From: Halodesulfovibrio marinisediminis DSM 17456
Lineage (GTDB): Bacteria; Desulfobacterota; Desulfovibrionia; Desulfovibrionales; Desulfovibrionaceae
Length of the DNA: 64,000 nt
Assembly: GCF_900129975.1 (NCBI RefSeq)
Contig: NZ_FSRG01000006.1
Span: forward strand, 62,001 to 126,000
Direction of reading: 5' to 3'
Of this stretch, positions 14,480 to 23,221 are shown one piece after another. A program made the position numbers and the translations under genes. The notes under the pieces were generated by a model that saw nothing but the letters and a program-made list of their open reading frames with translations, did not search any database and was not told where the DNA came from. The stretch's first letter is position 1; the number at the start of each line of letters is the position of its first letter.

Positions 14480-17101
14480 CTATTCCCTTCCCTTTTTGCG
14501 CAGTATTATTATCGCTTGTCCAACCACCAAAGGGGTCAGGCTGAAGCCCACTATGGCAGACCAGCCCGCGACTGTTGGCGGCGTCAAGTGCAGGGCGTGA
14601 GCCAATGGCGGAGTATAGATCGCCAGAAAAAGCATAAAGAAACAGATGGCCAGCGCGCCCCAGACGAACTTGTTGCGGGTTACGCCATTAGATAAAATGT
14701 TGCTTTCCGGCGCGCGCATGTTGAAGACGTGCCACTGCCGGGCAAAGGCCAAGGTAAGAAAGGATATGGTAACTGCGGCGTTGCCTGAAAGGCCAAGGCG
14801 GATTCTGGCCCACCAGAAGCTGGCGAGCACGGTGGCCGCGATGAGCAGTCCATAGCCGATGACCTGTATCCAACGCTCCCGGTCCAGGATCGGTTCGCTG
14901 GAGGGACGGGGAGGCCGCAGCATGACCGACTTGTCTCCCTGCCCCACGCCTAGGGCCAGAGCCGGAAACACATCGCTGAGCATGTTCAGGTAGAGAATCT
15001 GCAACGGCAGCAGGGGCAGACCTATGCCCGCAGGGATAGCCGCCCCTACGATGACGATGGCTCCCACATTGCCAGAGAGAAGGTAGACGATGAACTTGCG
15101 AATGTTGTCGAAAATTGCCCTGCCCTGCTCCACAGCGGCGATGATGGTGCTGAAGGAGTCGTCACGCAGAACCAAATGCGCAGCGTCGCGAGCAACTTGC
15201 GTTCCCCGTTTGCCCATGGCCACGCCAATGTCAGCCTTTTTCAGAGCCGGAGCGTCGTTCACGCCGTCGCCGGTCATTGCGATGACCAGTCCTTCGGCCT
15301 GCAGCAGCTTGACAAGCTGCAGTTTTTGCTCCGGAGAAACGCGACAGAAAACCCGAGTATTCAGAATGCGGTCCTTTTCCTCGCGGTTCATAGTTTCTGG
15401 GTCCTTAAAGTCCCGACCATGCAAGGCACGGTCTGCAGCGTCTTCAGTGATGCCCAACTCATGGGCCACGTGCAGAGCGGTGGCAGCCTGATCGCCCGTC
15501 ACCATGACTACCCGTATGCCGGCCTTGTGGCAGGCCTGCACGGCCTCGAGCACGCCCTTGCGCACAGGGTCCCGCAGCGCCAAGAGGCCAACTATGGAAA
15601 GATTGTAATAGGGATCGTCGTCCAACGATTTGGCCCGGCCCTGAGCCGCGGCCAGTATGCGCAGCCCCTGACCGGCCAGAGACTCGTTCGTCTTGCGCCA
15701 CGTCTGGCGTTCTTCTTCAGAGATGTTGCAGACCTCGAACACGGATTCCGGCGCGCCTTTTACCTGCACCAGATAGCCCTCACCATCATCCTTGTGAAAG
15801 GTGGCCATCATCTTGGTGTCTGCGGCAAAGGCTTCCTCGCGCTCTTCGGGATAGTGTTCCAGCATATCCGGTCGTTCCATACCCGCGCTGGCCGCGCCTT
15901 CCAGCAGAGCTATCTCCAGTGGATCGCCAACGGGGTCGCCGCCTTCCGGATGCAGCTGTGCATTCACACACAGGGCGGCCACGCGCAGCAACTCACGGGC
16001 CCGCTCGTCGTCCTTGGCTTGGCCCAAGTCCTCTTCAAAAGGAACGCCGTCGCCTGGCAAGGCGATGCGAGTCAGCCGCATACTATTTTCGGTCAGGGTA
16101 CCGGTCTTGTCCGTGCAGATAACAGACGCGGCGCCCAGAGTTTCCACTGCGGAAAGTTGTTGCATTACCGCGTTTTCTCTGGCCAACCGGAACATACCCT
16201 TGGCCAGAGCAATGTTAGCCACTATGGGCAGCCCTTCTGGAATTGCTGCCACGGCAAGGGCAATGGACGTTTCGATGATAAGAAACAGCTCCATGCCCGA
16301 AGAAACGCCAATGGCGACCACCATAGCGGCTAAGACGATTGTCGCCCAAATCAGCTTCTTGCCCATGGCCTCCAGCCGTCTTTCCAGAGGTGTCTGTTCT
16401 GACTCCGCCTCTTGTGCCAGCAGGGCTATGCGGCCCAGCTCGGTCTGCATTCCCGTGCCTGTGACCACCGCCGCCCCCGTACCGGCTGTCAGGGCCGTGC
16501 CCTTAAAGAGCATAGAGCTACGGTCGCCCAGTACAGCGTGCACATCCACCGGCTCGGTTTGTTTTGCTACAGGCAAGGACTCGCCGGTCAGGGCGGATTC
16601 GTCCACCTCCATGTTTGAAACTTCGATGAGCCGCATGTCCGCTGCAGGAACGTCCCCTGCCTCCAGCGGGACCACGTCGCCGGGTACGAGGTTATCCGAA
16701 AGAATTGACTGCTGATGCCCGTCACGCAGAACTAGAGATTCGGTTTTGGTAATCTCGACCAAAGCCTCCATGGAGCGGGTGGCCCGCAGCTCAGTGAAAA
16801 AGCCTATTGCCACGTTCACCAGCAGGGCCATGCAAACGGCCACCCCTTCCAGAGCCTGACCAAAACCAAAAGAAACCAGCGCAGCTGCAGCCAACATGCC
16901 TACAATGAGATTCTTCCACTGCTCCACAAATATGGTCAAAGCCGGCTTGGCCTGCTTTTGCAACGGCCGGTTGGGGCCGTATTCCTGCAGGCGTTTGTCG
17001 GCTTCGCTCTGGCTCAAGCCTTGGTCGGAGTCGGTTTGCAGTCGCGAGAGAACATCTTCAGCCTCTGCAGACCAGGGGTGCGGTACGGAACTATCTTTCA
17101 T
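14480..17101 (-). CDS. Cation-transporting P-type ATPase (P2A, Ca2+/PMR1-like)
   Basis: A full-length 873-residue P-type ATPase. Order of motifs: N-terminal cation ATPase domain (HPWSAEAEDVLSRLQTD), actuator loop TGES (172-175), M4 signature VAAIPEGLP, phosphorylation site CTDKTGTLTE (Asp331), KGAPE nucleotide site, TGDGVNDAPALKKADIG hinge, and M6 segment LNMLSDVFPALALGVG. M4 PEGLP with M6 N..SD fits type P2A pumps that export Ca2+ or Mn2+, though the specificity is inferred. The gene is visibly richer in G+C than either flank and is bounded by repeat blocks (14316 and 18651 onward), strong signs of horizontal acquisition. No regulator or accessory gene lies nearby. Confidence 0.93.
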   Translation of the reverse strand: MKDSSVPHPWSAEAEDVLSRLQTDSDQGLSQSEADKRLQEYGPNRPLQKQAKPALTIFVEQWKNLIVGMLAAAALVSFGFGQALEGVAVCMALLVNVAIGFFTELRATRSMEALVEITKTESLVLRDGHQQSILSDNLVPGDVVPLEAGDVPAADMRLIEVSNMEVDESALTGESLPVAKQTEPVDVHAVLGDRSSMLFKGTALTAGTGAAVVTGTGMQTELGRIALLAQEAESEQTPLERRLEAMGKKLIWATIVLAAMVVAIGVSSGMELFLIIETSIALAVAAIPEGLPIVANIALAKGMFRLARENAVMQQLSAVETLGAASVICTDKTGTLTENSMRLTRIALPGDGVPFEEDLGQAKDDERARELLRVAALCVNAQLHPEGGDPVGDPLEIALLEGAASAGMERPDMLEHYPEEREEAFAADTKMMATFHKDDGEGYLVQVKGAPESVFEVCNISEEERQTWRKTNESLAGQGLRILAAAQGRAKSLDDDPYYNLSIVGLLALRDPVRKGVLEAVQACHKAGIRVVMVTGDQAATALHVAHELGITEDAADRALHGRDFKDPETMNREEKDRILNTRVFCRVSPEQKLQLVKLLQAEGLVIAMTGDGVNDAPALKKADIGVAMGKRGTQVARDAAHLVLRDDSFSTIIAAVEQGRAIFDNIRKFIVYLLSGNVGAIVIVGAAIPAGIGLPLLPLQILYLNMLSDVFPALALGVGQGDKSVMLRPPRPSSEPILDRERWIQVIGYGLLIAATVLASFWWARIRLGLSGNAAVTISFLTLAFARQWHVFNMRAPESNILSNGVTRNKFVWGALAICFFMLFLAIYTPPLAHALHLTPPTVAGWSAIVGFSLTPLVVGQAIIILRKKGRE

Positions 17102-17441
17102 AGGTGATTCCGGAGAGGGACGCTCTTAATAAGTGTTCAGTAATCTTTTCTCGGTCCAATCATCATACGAGACCGCAACCAAGCAAATTACTTGGCTACT
17201 CTCATAATAATGCAGGATGAACATGAAGAGAGTCAATGACCTGCCTGTTAGGCGGTGCAGGAAATCATGCCACGGCACAGCCAGGGCTCGAGCCGTAGTC
17301 CTTCAACTAATGCTATTACTGAATCTTTTTTTCTCTCCATTAAAAAACAGCTATAGCAAGTTCAACAGGTATCAAAATACTGGATAATTATTTGGCAATC
17401 ATGTTCTGATATCTGCTGGATACTCGCTAAGGAGGCACTAA

Positions 17442-18557
17442 ATGTCTAATGAAAGTATCGAAAACATCACGTCAGAACTTTTATTGCCACATATTAAGAA
17501 AGAAATATGCAGTGCCTTACAAATTCACACTTCTATAGTAATAGCGATAGCAATATACCTTACAACTTGTATCGGCACTGTATATCACTACGGAAATATA
17601 GATATATTTTTTTCTCAATTATCAATGCATTACTCACATGCAATAACATTGTATTGCGCTTGCCTAGCTATAGCACTGACTTCTCGATGTGCTTATATTA
17701 TGTTCTTTATACGGCCTCAAAAATTGTTCAGGTATATTAAATCAGACATAACAGACAAGCTGCCTACTATTGACCGTATTATATTTGCTCTCCCCATTAT
17801 AATATTGTTGCCGCTTTTCTTTTCGACTTTCAGCACCTTCAAGATAATGATCCCATACATTCACCCATTTGATTACGATCATGCTCTTGCAACTATTGAT
17901 AAAGCACTTCATTTTGGGAAACACCCATGGGAATGGTTACAACCTGTTCTCGGCCACCCTGCCATTACATTTGTTATCGATCAAATATACTTCAAGGGGT
18001 GGTTCTTAGTAATGTACCTCTCCCTCACTTTACAGGCTTTTAACAGCTATAACCCACAATTACGAATGAGGTTTTTTTTATCTTGTATTTGCACATGGAT
18101 TCTTCTCGGCAATATTGCAGCAACTTTTTTATCATCAGCAGGACCATGTTACTATAATGTTGTTACCGGTTCGCAAGATCCATACAGCGCACTGCATAGC
18201 TACTTAACAGGTGTAAACGACTCAATATACTTATATGCCATCAACCTTCAAAATCTCCTTTGGAATCTGCATATAAACCATAGCCAGATGCTTGGTAGTG
18301 GAATAAGTGCCGCCCCGAGCATGCATGTGGCCATGACGTTTTTGATAACGCTAACCTGTTGGCACATAAACAAGAAGTTATATTTCTTTTCAATACTTTT
18401 TCTACTTATAATACTGGCAGGCTCAGTTCATTTAAATTGGCACTATGCAGTTGATGGTTATCTTTCAATAGTAGGTACATGGCTTATTTGGATCCTCATA
18501 GGAGCCCTAACAAAAAACATTAAAACTACTACGCAGGATTCACTACTTTCTACTTAG
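17442..18557 (+). CDS. PAP2-superfamily integral membrane phosphatase/transferase
   Basis: A 371-residue membrane protein with about six to eight hydrophobic segments. AAGGAGG precedes the ATG by eight bases. The PAP2 active-site motifs are present: AAPSMHVAMTF (His295) and HLNWHYAVDGYLS (His334, Asp338), matching the Aur1/inositolphosphotransferase-like subgroup (PAP2_3). Such enzymes dephosphorylate lipid phosphates or transfer phosphoalcohol head groups at the membrane. The first motif (K-x6-RP) is not evident. The gene is AT-rich, unlike its GC-rich neighbour, so the two probably arrived separately. It is divergent from the P-type ATPase with 340 bp between them, and repeat block A3 follows. 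Confidence 0.85.
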   Translation: MSNESIENITSELLLPHIKKEICSALQIHTSIVIAIAIYLTTCIGTVYHYGNIDIFFSQLSMHYSHAITLYCACLAIALTSRCAYIMFFIRPQKLFRYIKSDITDKLPTIDRIIFALPIIILLPLFFSTFSTFKIMIPYIHPFDYDHALATIDKALHFGKHPWEWLQPVLGHPAITFVIDQIYFKGWFLVMYLSLTLQAFNSYNPQLRMRFFLSCICTWILLGNIAATFLSSAGPCYYNVVTGSQDPYSALHSYLTGVNDSIYLYAINLQNLLWNLHINHSQMLGSGISAAPSMHVAMTFLITLTCWHINKKLYFFSILFLLIILAGSVHLNWHYAVDGYLSIVGTWLIWILIGALTKNIKTTTQDSLLST

Positions 18558-18650
18558 CATTCATAACCAAATCCGCCACCACGCTACAAGCTTAAGACAT
18601 GTCGCAACAGGCCGACATTAAAAGACTTCATCCATGAACCCAACTACATA

Positions 18651-18806
18651 GAATTCAAGAAGAGGAGCGTAATTTCAAATCACGTCATCCAGACCAGATA
18701 AAATTAAAGGCTTAGATCAAATTGATCTAAGCCTTTTTTCAGTGCGCCTGACCACCTATGTGGTCTGCAAGCAGTTTCAGAAGTAAAGCGCCCCCTCTGA
18801 TTACAA
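18651..18806 (+). repeat. Island repeat block A, copy 3
   Basis: CAACTACATAGAATTCAAGA, AATTTCAAATCACGTCATCC, AGACCAG, then a perfect stem AAGGCTTAGATCAA/TTGATCTAAGCCTT (18707-18735) with T6, then GGTCTGCAAGC and GTTTCAGAAGTAAA as in copy 2. The most tRNA-tail-like T-loop (TTCAAAT) is in this copy. Confidence 0.75.
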
Positions 18807-18807
18807 T

Positions 18808-18935
18808 ATGCCCACACCATCCTCCCCTTCTTTTAAGCCTCGGACAAGCTATGTAGTAAAAAAAGTAAGCGGAAAAATAGGGTAAACGTCATCCGAGCAG
18901 TACAGACGTCAATAATGAAAGAACGCAATCATCCC
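18808..18935. repeat. Island repeat block B, copy 4
   Basis: The most diverged B copy: ACACCATCCTCCCCTTCTTTT, CTCGGACAAGC, and AAACGTCATCCGAGCAG. It follows block A copy 3 exactly as B copy 2 follows A copy 2. From here to 19474 nothing else was found apart from a terminator. Confidence 0.65.
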
Positions 18936-19350
18936 GTGGACTGTTCTAACAACAATGGTAAACTAAAAAATCCAGGGAACAGCGTTAAGAGCATCTAACG
19001 ATCATCGTAACAGATGGTAAGTAAGATGCTCCTCTGAGACCCGCGGTACGACTAGAGAACGCTGCAACCTGTGAGGGAATCAGGCTTTCTTTCAATCAAA
19101 TATTGAATTTTTGCGCGCAAATCATTACAGTCTGCCGCGAGGTGAACATGCTAAATAGATTTTTATTACTGATCAGCAACTATGTTTTGTCGTTTACTCT
19201 TTTCATAACCCTTCTATTTGTCTTAAGTTCTTCCCAATACTTACGGTAGAATAGCCATAGTGTTACCCCGTATAGTGTGTAAATAAGCACCGTTACCACC
19301 TGCTCAACAATTTCGGAGCGGTGCTCTATACTTTTGCCTTCGTAAAAAAA

Positions 19351-19380
19351 CCGCCTCTACTCATGTAGAAGCGGATTTTT
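19351..19380 (+). terminator. Bidirectional-looking terminator
   Basis: Stem CCGC-CTAC/GTAG-GCGG flanked by A7 and T6, at the right edge of the island spacer. Confidence 0.7.
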
Positions 19381-19474
19381 TGTGCCCTCTGAAAAACAAA
19401 CAATATAGCTAAGATCCGTTGTCCGCTACAGTAAAAAGGCCGTACAAACCTTTGGTACTGGGGAAGCGCCACGC

Positions 19475-19795
19475 ATGAAATATCTTCTTACCCTTTGTTT
19501 TCTGACACTGCTGGTTGCCTGCAAGCCTGCATACACCTTCGAGGATAAAGCTATTCCCATGAACTATGCACTGGCTGCCAAGACACTGGCGGACTTTCAA
19601 GTCTGCTACGAGATGATGTCGCAAAACGACAGCATAGGTCTGAACAAAATGCTTGCCGACGGACGTTGTATCCTCGCCACCAACAAACACTTTGTGCCCA
19701 TAGGCACTCCTTCCCGCGATCAAAATTTTATCTATGGAATCCTCTATCCGGAAGGCGAACACGTCTTCATCAACCAGAACTGGTATAAGTATTAA
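19475..19795 (+). CDS. Small lipoprotein of unknown function
   Basis: A 106-residue protein with a signal peptide and lipobox LLVAC (Cys16), so the mature form is a ~90-residue lipoprotein. GGGGAAG lies eight bases before the ATG. The mature part has two further cysteines (FQVCYEMM and GRCILATN), possibly a disulfide, and ends in a beta-rich segment (HVFINQNWYKY). No domain is recognised. An inverted-repeat terminator (19351-19380) lies just upstream, isolating it from the island. Confidence 0.72.
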   Translation: MKYLLTLCFLTLLVACKPAYTFEDKAIPMNYALAAKTLADFQVCYEMMSQNDSIGLNKMLADGRCILATNKHFVPIGTPSRDQNFIYGILYPEGEHVFINQNWYKY

Positions 19796-19868
19796 TAGCC
19801 TGACTACCAGAACAAATTACGCCCCAAACAGCTCGGGTAAGATCATCAGCCCATCCATGCTTTCACAG

Positions 19869-20339
19869 CTACTTGTTGAAATGCAACCGAAGCCCACAGA
19901 CTGTCTCCATCAACTCATCAAGCGGCATAATTTTGTACATTGGCAGCTTCAGATGCGACGCCAGTGTAGTAATATCTATAGACCGTTCTTCTTTGCTGTC
20001 CCGTTCCTGCCCTTCCAGATACACGTTGCCGCTTGCATCCTGAACAACAGACTTCAGCGTAAACTTAATATTCTCTGCTTTTTCACGCTTACGGGTGTAC
20101 TGGAAATCCATTGGAAAGCCCTCATCAGTTGACCACAGAACGTTCACATCCGAATCCCGATCACGGGTATTCGCATATTTTTTACGCTTACGCGCCGCAA
20201 CGTACACATCTTTCACCGCACCAGACCGTTTTTCTACAATCTCTGCAATTAATTCTTTGTAGTTACGGGCAATACTTCTGCGCCACCAACTGTTAACTGC
20301 CAGTGCAACAACTGCAACAATGCCAATAATCCAATACAT
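19869..20339 (-). CDS. Membrane-anchored protein of unknown function
   Basis: A 156-residue protein. The ATG at 20339 has GGAG six bases upstream and is preferred over a longer frame. Residues ~2-18 (YWIIGIVAVVALAVNSWW) are a single N-terminal transmembrane anchor, followed by a basic, coiled helix (RRSIARNYKELIAEIVEKRS) and a soluble domain with DVYVAARKRKKYANTRDRDSD. A repeat of charged strands ends in ITTLASHLKLPMYKIMPLDEL. No family is recognised. It is monocistronic. Confidence 0.65.
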   Translation of the reverse strand: MYWIIGIVAVVALAVNSWWRRSIARNYKELIAEIVEKRSGAVKDVYVAARKRKKYANTRDRDSDVNVLWSTDEGFPMDFQYTRKREKAENIKFTLKSVVQDASGNVYLEGQERDSKEERSIDITTLASHLKLPMYKIMPLDELMETVCGLRLHFNK

Positions 20340-20533
20340 GTAACACTCCTGTATCATACAAAAAAGCGGCAAAAGAACATTCAACAACAAATTAATTCAG
20401 TATAATAGAACGTAACAGCACCCCAACACTACAAGTTATCATTCACTTACTTTTTAATGAGTCTATATATAATACAGCGTCTCAAAAAACGCATGGCTCT
20501 GACTATCTAATTTTCAACAATAGGAGAATTACT

Positions 20534-20803
20534 ATGTCAGGACAATGGACACGATTTAGACCATGTACAAGTAGTGAATGCTCCAAGCTTCAGCAAGTAC
20601 TGGGTATCGGCATACAGTACCAGCCCCTTTCCGTAGCAACACAGAAAGAAAACGGCACAACTTACTGTTTCTACTGCAACGGAACTGTGACCGCACCAGA
20701 GAGCCCAGCCAAACCTTACAAAATTTATGCGCATCAGCCCGAAGGCTCTCAAAAATTCGATCCTAAACAAATTCAAATAGAAGAGCTACCTCTACAGCCA
20801 TAG
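20534..20803 (+). CDS. Small protein with a C-x2-C pair, unknown function
   Basis: An 89-residue cytosolic protein; TAGGAG is eight bases upstream of the ATG. Four cysteines occur as PCTSSEC near the N-terminus and YCFYCNG in the middle, a spacing that could bind zinc (C-x4-C ... C-x2-C). The remainder is Pro/Gln-rich. It is followed within 15 bp by a GC-rich terminator (20817-20837). No family is recognised. Confidence 0.6.
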   Translation: MSGQWTRFRPCTSSECSKLQQVLGIGIQYQPLSVATQKENGTTYCFYCNGTVTAPESPAKPYKIYAHQPEGSQKFDPKQIQIEELPLQP

Positions 20804-20816
20804 CATAAATTCTCAG

Positions 20817-20837
20817 AGAGCCCCGTCGGGGCTCTTT
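20817..20837 (+). terminator. Terminator of the 20534 gene
   Basis: AGAGCCCCG/CGGGGCTCT stem followed by a short T-run. Confidence 0.8.
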
Positions 20838-20868
20838 CTGTGAGGAGGATTTTCCTTGAGTGGTTAAT

Positions 20869-20942
20869 GCCTCCGGCAGGTCTCCGACGGGCAAGGGACC
20901 AGCCCCTTGCATCCCCGCGAGAGGGACGCCCTCTCGACTGCG
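20869..20942 (+). repeat. Palindromic repeat copy R2
   Basis: Same element as R1, here intergenic after the terminator of the 20534 gene. It produces a spurious short frame on the minus strand whose translation matches the replication protein's linker. Confidence 0.85.
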
Positions 20943-21039
20943 AGGTTGTACTCCCCGTTGTATGTTTTCTGGGTGAAGCGAAATATTATGCCGTCTTATG
21001 ATCATGAGTTTTTCCATAAGAATGGAAAAAGCCTATTCA

Positions 21040-21077
21040 CCACAAAAAAAGCCCTCATATGAGGGCTTTTTTTGTGG
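21040..21077. terminator. Perfect 38-base palindromic terminator
   Basis: CCACAAAAAAAGCCCTCAT and its exact reverse complement, so it acts as a terminator on both strands, between the 20534 gene and the minus-strand WG-repeat gene. Confidence 0.85.
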
Positions 21078-21207
21078 CAAATCGTTTTTTACGAAGCTTG
21101 TTATCTGAGCACATGAAATTAGTGCCCTTCTTCGTGGTTCACCTACTTTCATTGTTGGTAAACACTTTGAAGTTAACTCCAATAACAATAACTGGGGAAT
21201 ACAGCTT

Positions 21208-21267
21208 CGCGGTCAAGGGGACGTTCCCCTTGTGGGGTGCAGGGGCAGAGCCCCGCCCGCCGGAGGC
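21208..21267 (-). repeat. Palindromic repeat copy R4 (inverted)
   Basis: On the minus strand it starts GCCTCCGGCGGGCGGGGC and ends TTGACCGCG, the shorter subtype seen at 33743. It abuts the 3' end of the WG-repeat gene. Confidence 0.8.
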
Positions 21268-21269
21268 TA

Positions 21270-22523
21270 CTACATATTCAACGGCTCAACCCAGATGCGT
21301 TTTTGAAGATTGTAGAGACCATATCGCATGGCTTCACCCGATACTTGCTGTCCGACTTTAAGCAGCCCGTCCACATTAAGGGTGAACAGTGTATACTTAC
21401 AGGGCAAAATAGTATTTCCTGAGAAATCCAGAATGCCTACACCGTGATCATCCGTCACGACATAGCCAAAAGAATCGACGTAGAGACTACAATACTTCGG
21501 CGGTACAACCACGGTTCCGTCGGCGAGAAGTACCCCACCCTCTTTTTTGTCATTCCAAACAATGTAGGCATCTTTTACACCGTAGTTGTTGATGCTGTAT
21601 GCCTTGATATAGGTATCTGTTGCATTACGATGCTTCGGGTTCAGAGTTCGTAACTGGGAATAGAGACGTACGATTTCTTTTACGCCACCGTTGCGCTGCT
21701 GGCTCTGGCATCTGCTATGGGCGTTGGCAGATGCGATACCGGCTGTAGCAATCATGTTGGCAGAGTTATGCGACATGTCTGACTCAGCTGAAAGTCCGGA
21801 ACCAACCGAAGTCGAAGCTTTGAGCGCGGCAACCTGTGATGTTTCAGCCTGTACGCAGGGAAATCTGATAGCTTCAATCTTGCCGGTTGAAGCCGTATTA
21901 CATGAAAATTTTCTTTGCTCCGACAACGGACAGGAATCACCGGAGACAATGGCTCTGCCGACGATATGCTGACCGGAATTTGCTTCGTACTGATGGTAGA
22001 CTGCTACGAGCTCCTTGTTTTTGTGATCGTAGTAGATAACACCATCCGGTTCACGAAAAAGAATGTCTTCTGGTGACCGCACAGATGAAACAAGAAAACG
22101 CTCCCATTGAACGGCCTCCTCTGAATCAGGAATTACAGCAATTGTAGCAGCACCGTAATCTACTTCGTACAATGAAACACCGGCTGCATCGCTTGTGGCG
22201 GTAAGACCGTCAAAGCAAAGCCCTGTGCTGTGGCTGGCTAAAGGAATAACAGTGCTGCCCAGGGGTAACTTAATGTCAAAATCTCTGAATGAATGCACTG
22301 CTCCCGCAAAGCGCTGAATGCCGAGGTTTGCAACTTTTTGACGCAAGCGGGCAAGATATGCTTTATCGCTTATATGCTGCTTCTGTAAGGAGGAAACAAG
22401 TTCCGTGGGAAGACTACACTTAGTATGTGCAGTATCACTTGCATGAGCACACGGCGCTAGCAAAAGTAGCAACAACATGTGCAAAGGAGTTATTCTTAAT
22501 ACAGTAGGTGAAGAAAAAAACAC
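21270..22523 (-). CDS. Secreted WG-repeat protein
   Basis: A 417-residue exported protein starting at GTG (22523) with AAGGTG seven bases upstream. The signal peptide ends near CAHAS (about residue 29). The C-terminal ~130 residues contain degenerate WG beta-repeats: GGVLLADGTVVVPPKY, then GVGILDFSGNTILPCKY and YGLYNLQKRIWVEPL. The N-terminal half is unfamiliar and has several cysteines, suggesting periplasmic disulfides. A Ser/Ala-rich linker joins the halves (about residues 235-275). Copies of the GCCTCCGGC repeat (21208-21267) touch the 3' end. The function of WG proteins is generally unknown; surface binding is a guess. Confidence 0.72.
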   Translation of the reverse strand: MFFSSPTVLRITPLHMLLLLLLAPCAHASDTAHTKCSLPTELVSSLQKQHISDKAYLARLRQKVANLGIQRFAGAVHSFRDFDIKLPLGSTVIPLASHSTGLCFDGLTATSDAAGVSLYEVDYGAATIAVIPDSEEAVQWERFLVSSVRSPEDILFREPDGVIYYDHKNKELVAVYHQYEANSGQHIVGRAIVSGDSCPLSEQRKFSCNTASTGKIEAIRFPCVQAETSQVAALKASTSVGSGLSAESDMSHNSANMIATAGIASANAHSRCQSQQRNGGVKEIVRLYSQLRTLNPKHRNATDTYIKAYSINNYGVKDAYIVWNDKKEGGVLLADGTVVVPPKYCSLYVDSFGYVVTDDHGVGILDFSGNTILPCKYTLFTLNVDGLLKVGQQVSGEAMRYGLYNLQKRIWVEPLNM

Positions 22524-22805
22524 TATTGAACACCTTTTTTGGTCATTATACTACGATGCAAAAGTCCCCCTTCACGCGCTTTGCACATTGACACTATACT
22601 TCGCTAGCTAGCTATATATAGTACTGTTATCTTTTATCCCCACATAAAAAAAGTACATACCCACCAACAGAAATATCTGAGGCAAGTCAAGCAAAAAGTA
22701 TATACAGACGCTATGTTAAGTATCTATCACACTGAAGCTACAAATTTTAGCCTCCTTGCCGAATATTAGTATTCGGGCAACGCTCACGGATCGCATAACC
22801 AAAAA

Positions 22806-22832
22806 AAAAGAGCTGCTCTCAACAGCTCTTTT
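22806..22832 (-). terminator. Terminator of the small paralogue gene
   Basis: AAAAGAGCTG/CAGCTCTTTT stem with an A-run upstream, giving a T-run on the minus strand. Confidence 0.82.
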
Positions 22833-22841
22833 CAATATTAT

Positions 22842-23069
22842 TTATGCATGTCCCACATACACAACCGATTTAGATGCGGGAGAACCTCCACAACCGGAAG
22901 GCTGCGACACCGTTCGAGGAAGCCTGTGCAATTCAATAATGCGGGTTTCAAACTCTTGCAAATTAGGTACAGTATAGCCAGCAGCTTCAATGCGTCGCGC
23001 ACTTTCGTATGCTTTAATACCTAACCCCAATCCTGCGGCAATGACATCTATTGTGTCCTGAGCTTTCAT
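22842..23069 (-). CDS. Small protein, paralogue of the phage-linked protein at 4187-4396
   Basis: A 75-residue protein with AAGGAA before the ATG. It shares with 4187-4396 the helix core (DTIDVIAAGLGLGIKAYESA versus ETIKLISAGLKVGIKAYESA), AAGYTVP and the final VGHA. Between them lies a variable Gly/Ser-rich tail (QPSGCGGSPASKS). A terminator (22806-22832) follows immediately. The neighbour upstream is a zinc-ribbon protein and then a helix-turn-helix regulator, so this looks like a remnant of a second phage-type element. Function unknown. Confidence 0.7.
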   Translation of the reverse strand: MKAQDTIDVIAAGLGLGIKAYESARRIEAAGYTVPNLQEFETRIIELHRLPRTVSQPSGCGGSPASKSVVYVGHA

Positions 23070-23221
23070 TAAATTTCCTTTACTGCGATATAGACTATCT
23101 TATACAAATAGAATGAATATAAATACAAGCAACACCATTTTTTTGTAGATACCTTGCTATCACAGCATCATACCTAATGCCATGTGCATACAACTGTATC
23201 CGCAAAAAAGTGCAGTTATTT

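Noticed and set aside
15176-16333. 385-residue plus-strand frame opposite the P-type ATPase
   Set aside because: The complementary strand encodes an ATPase with all motifs; the frame arises from high GC content.
11250-18806. Block A copies as working tRNA or tmRNA genes
   Set aside because: The T-stem does not pair, there is no acceptor 5' strand, anticodon arm or tag sequence, so only a degenerate 3' end is proposed.
20763-21017. 84-residue minus-strand frame with the repeat-derived peptide
   Set aside because: It is produced by the intergenic repeat copy R2 and has no independent gene features.
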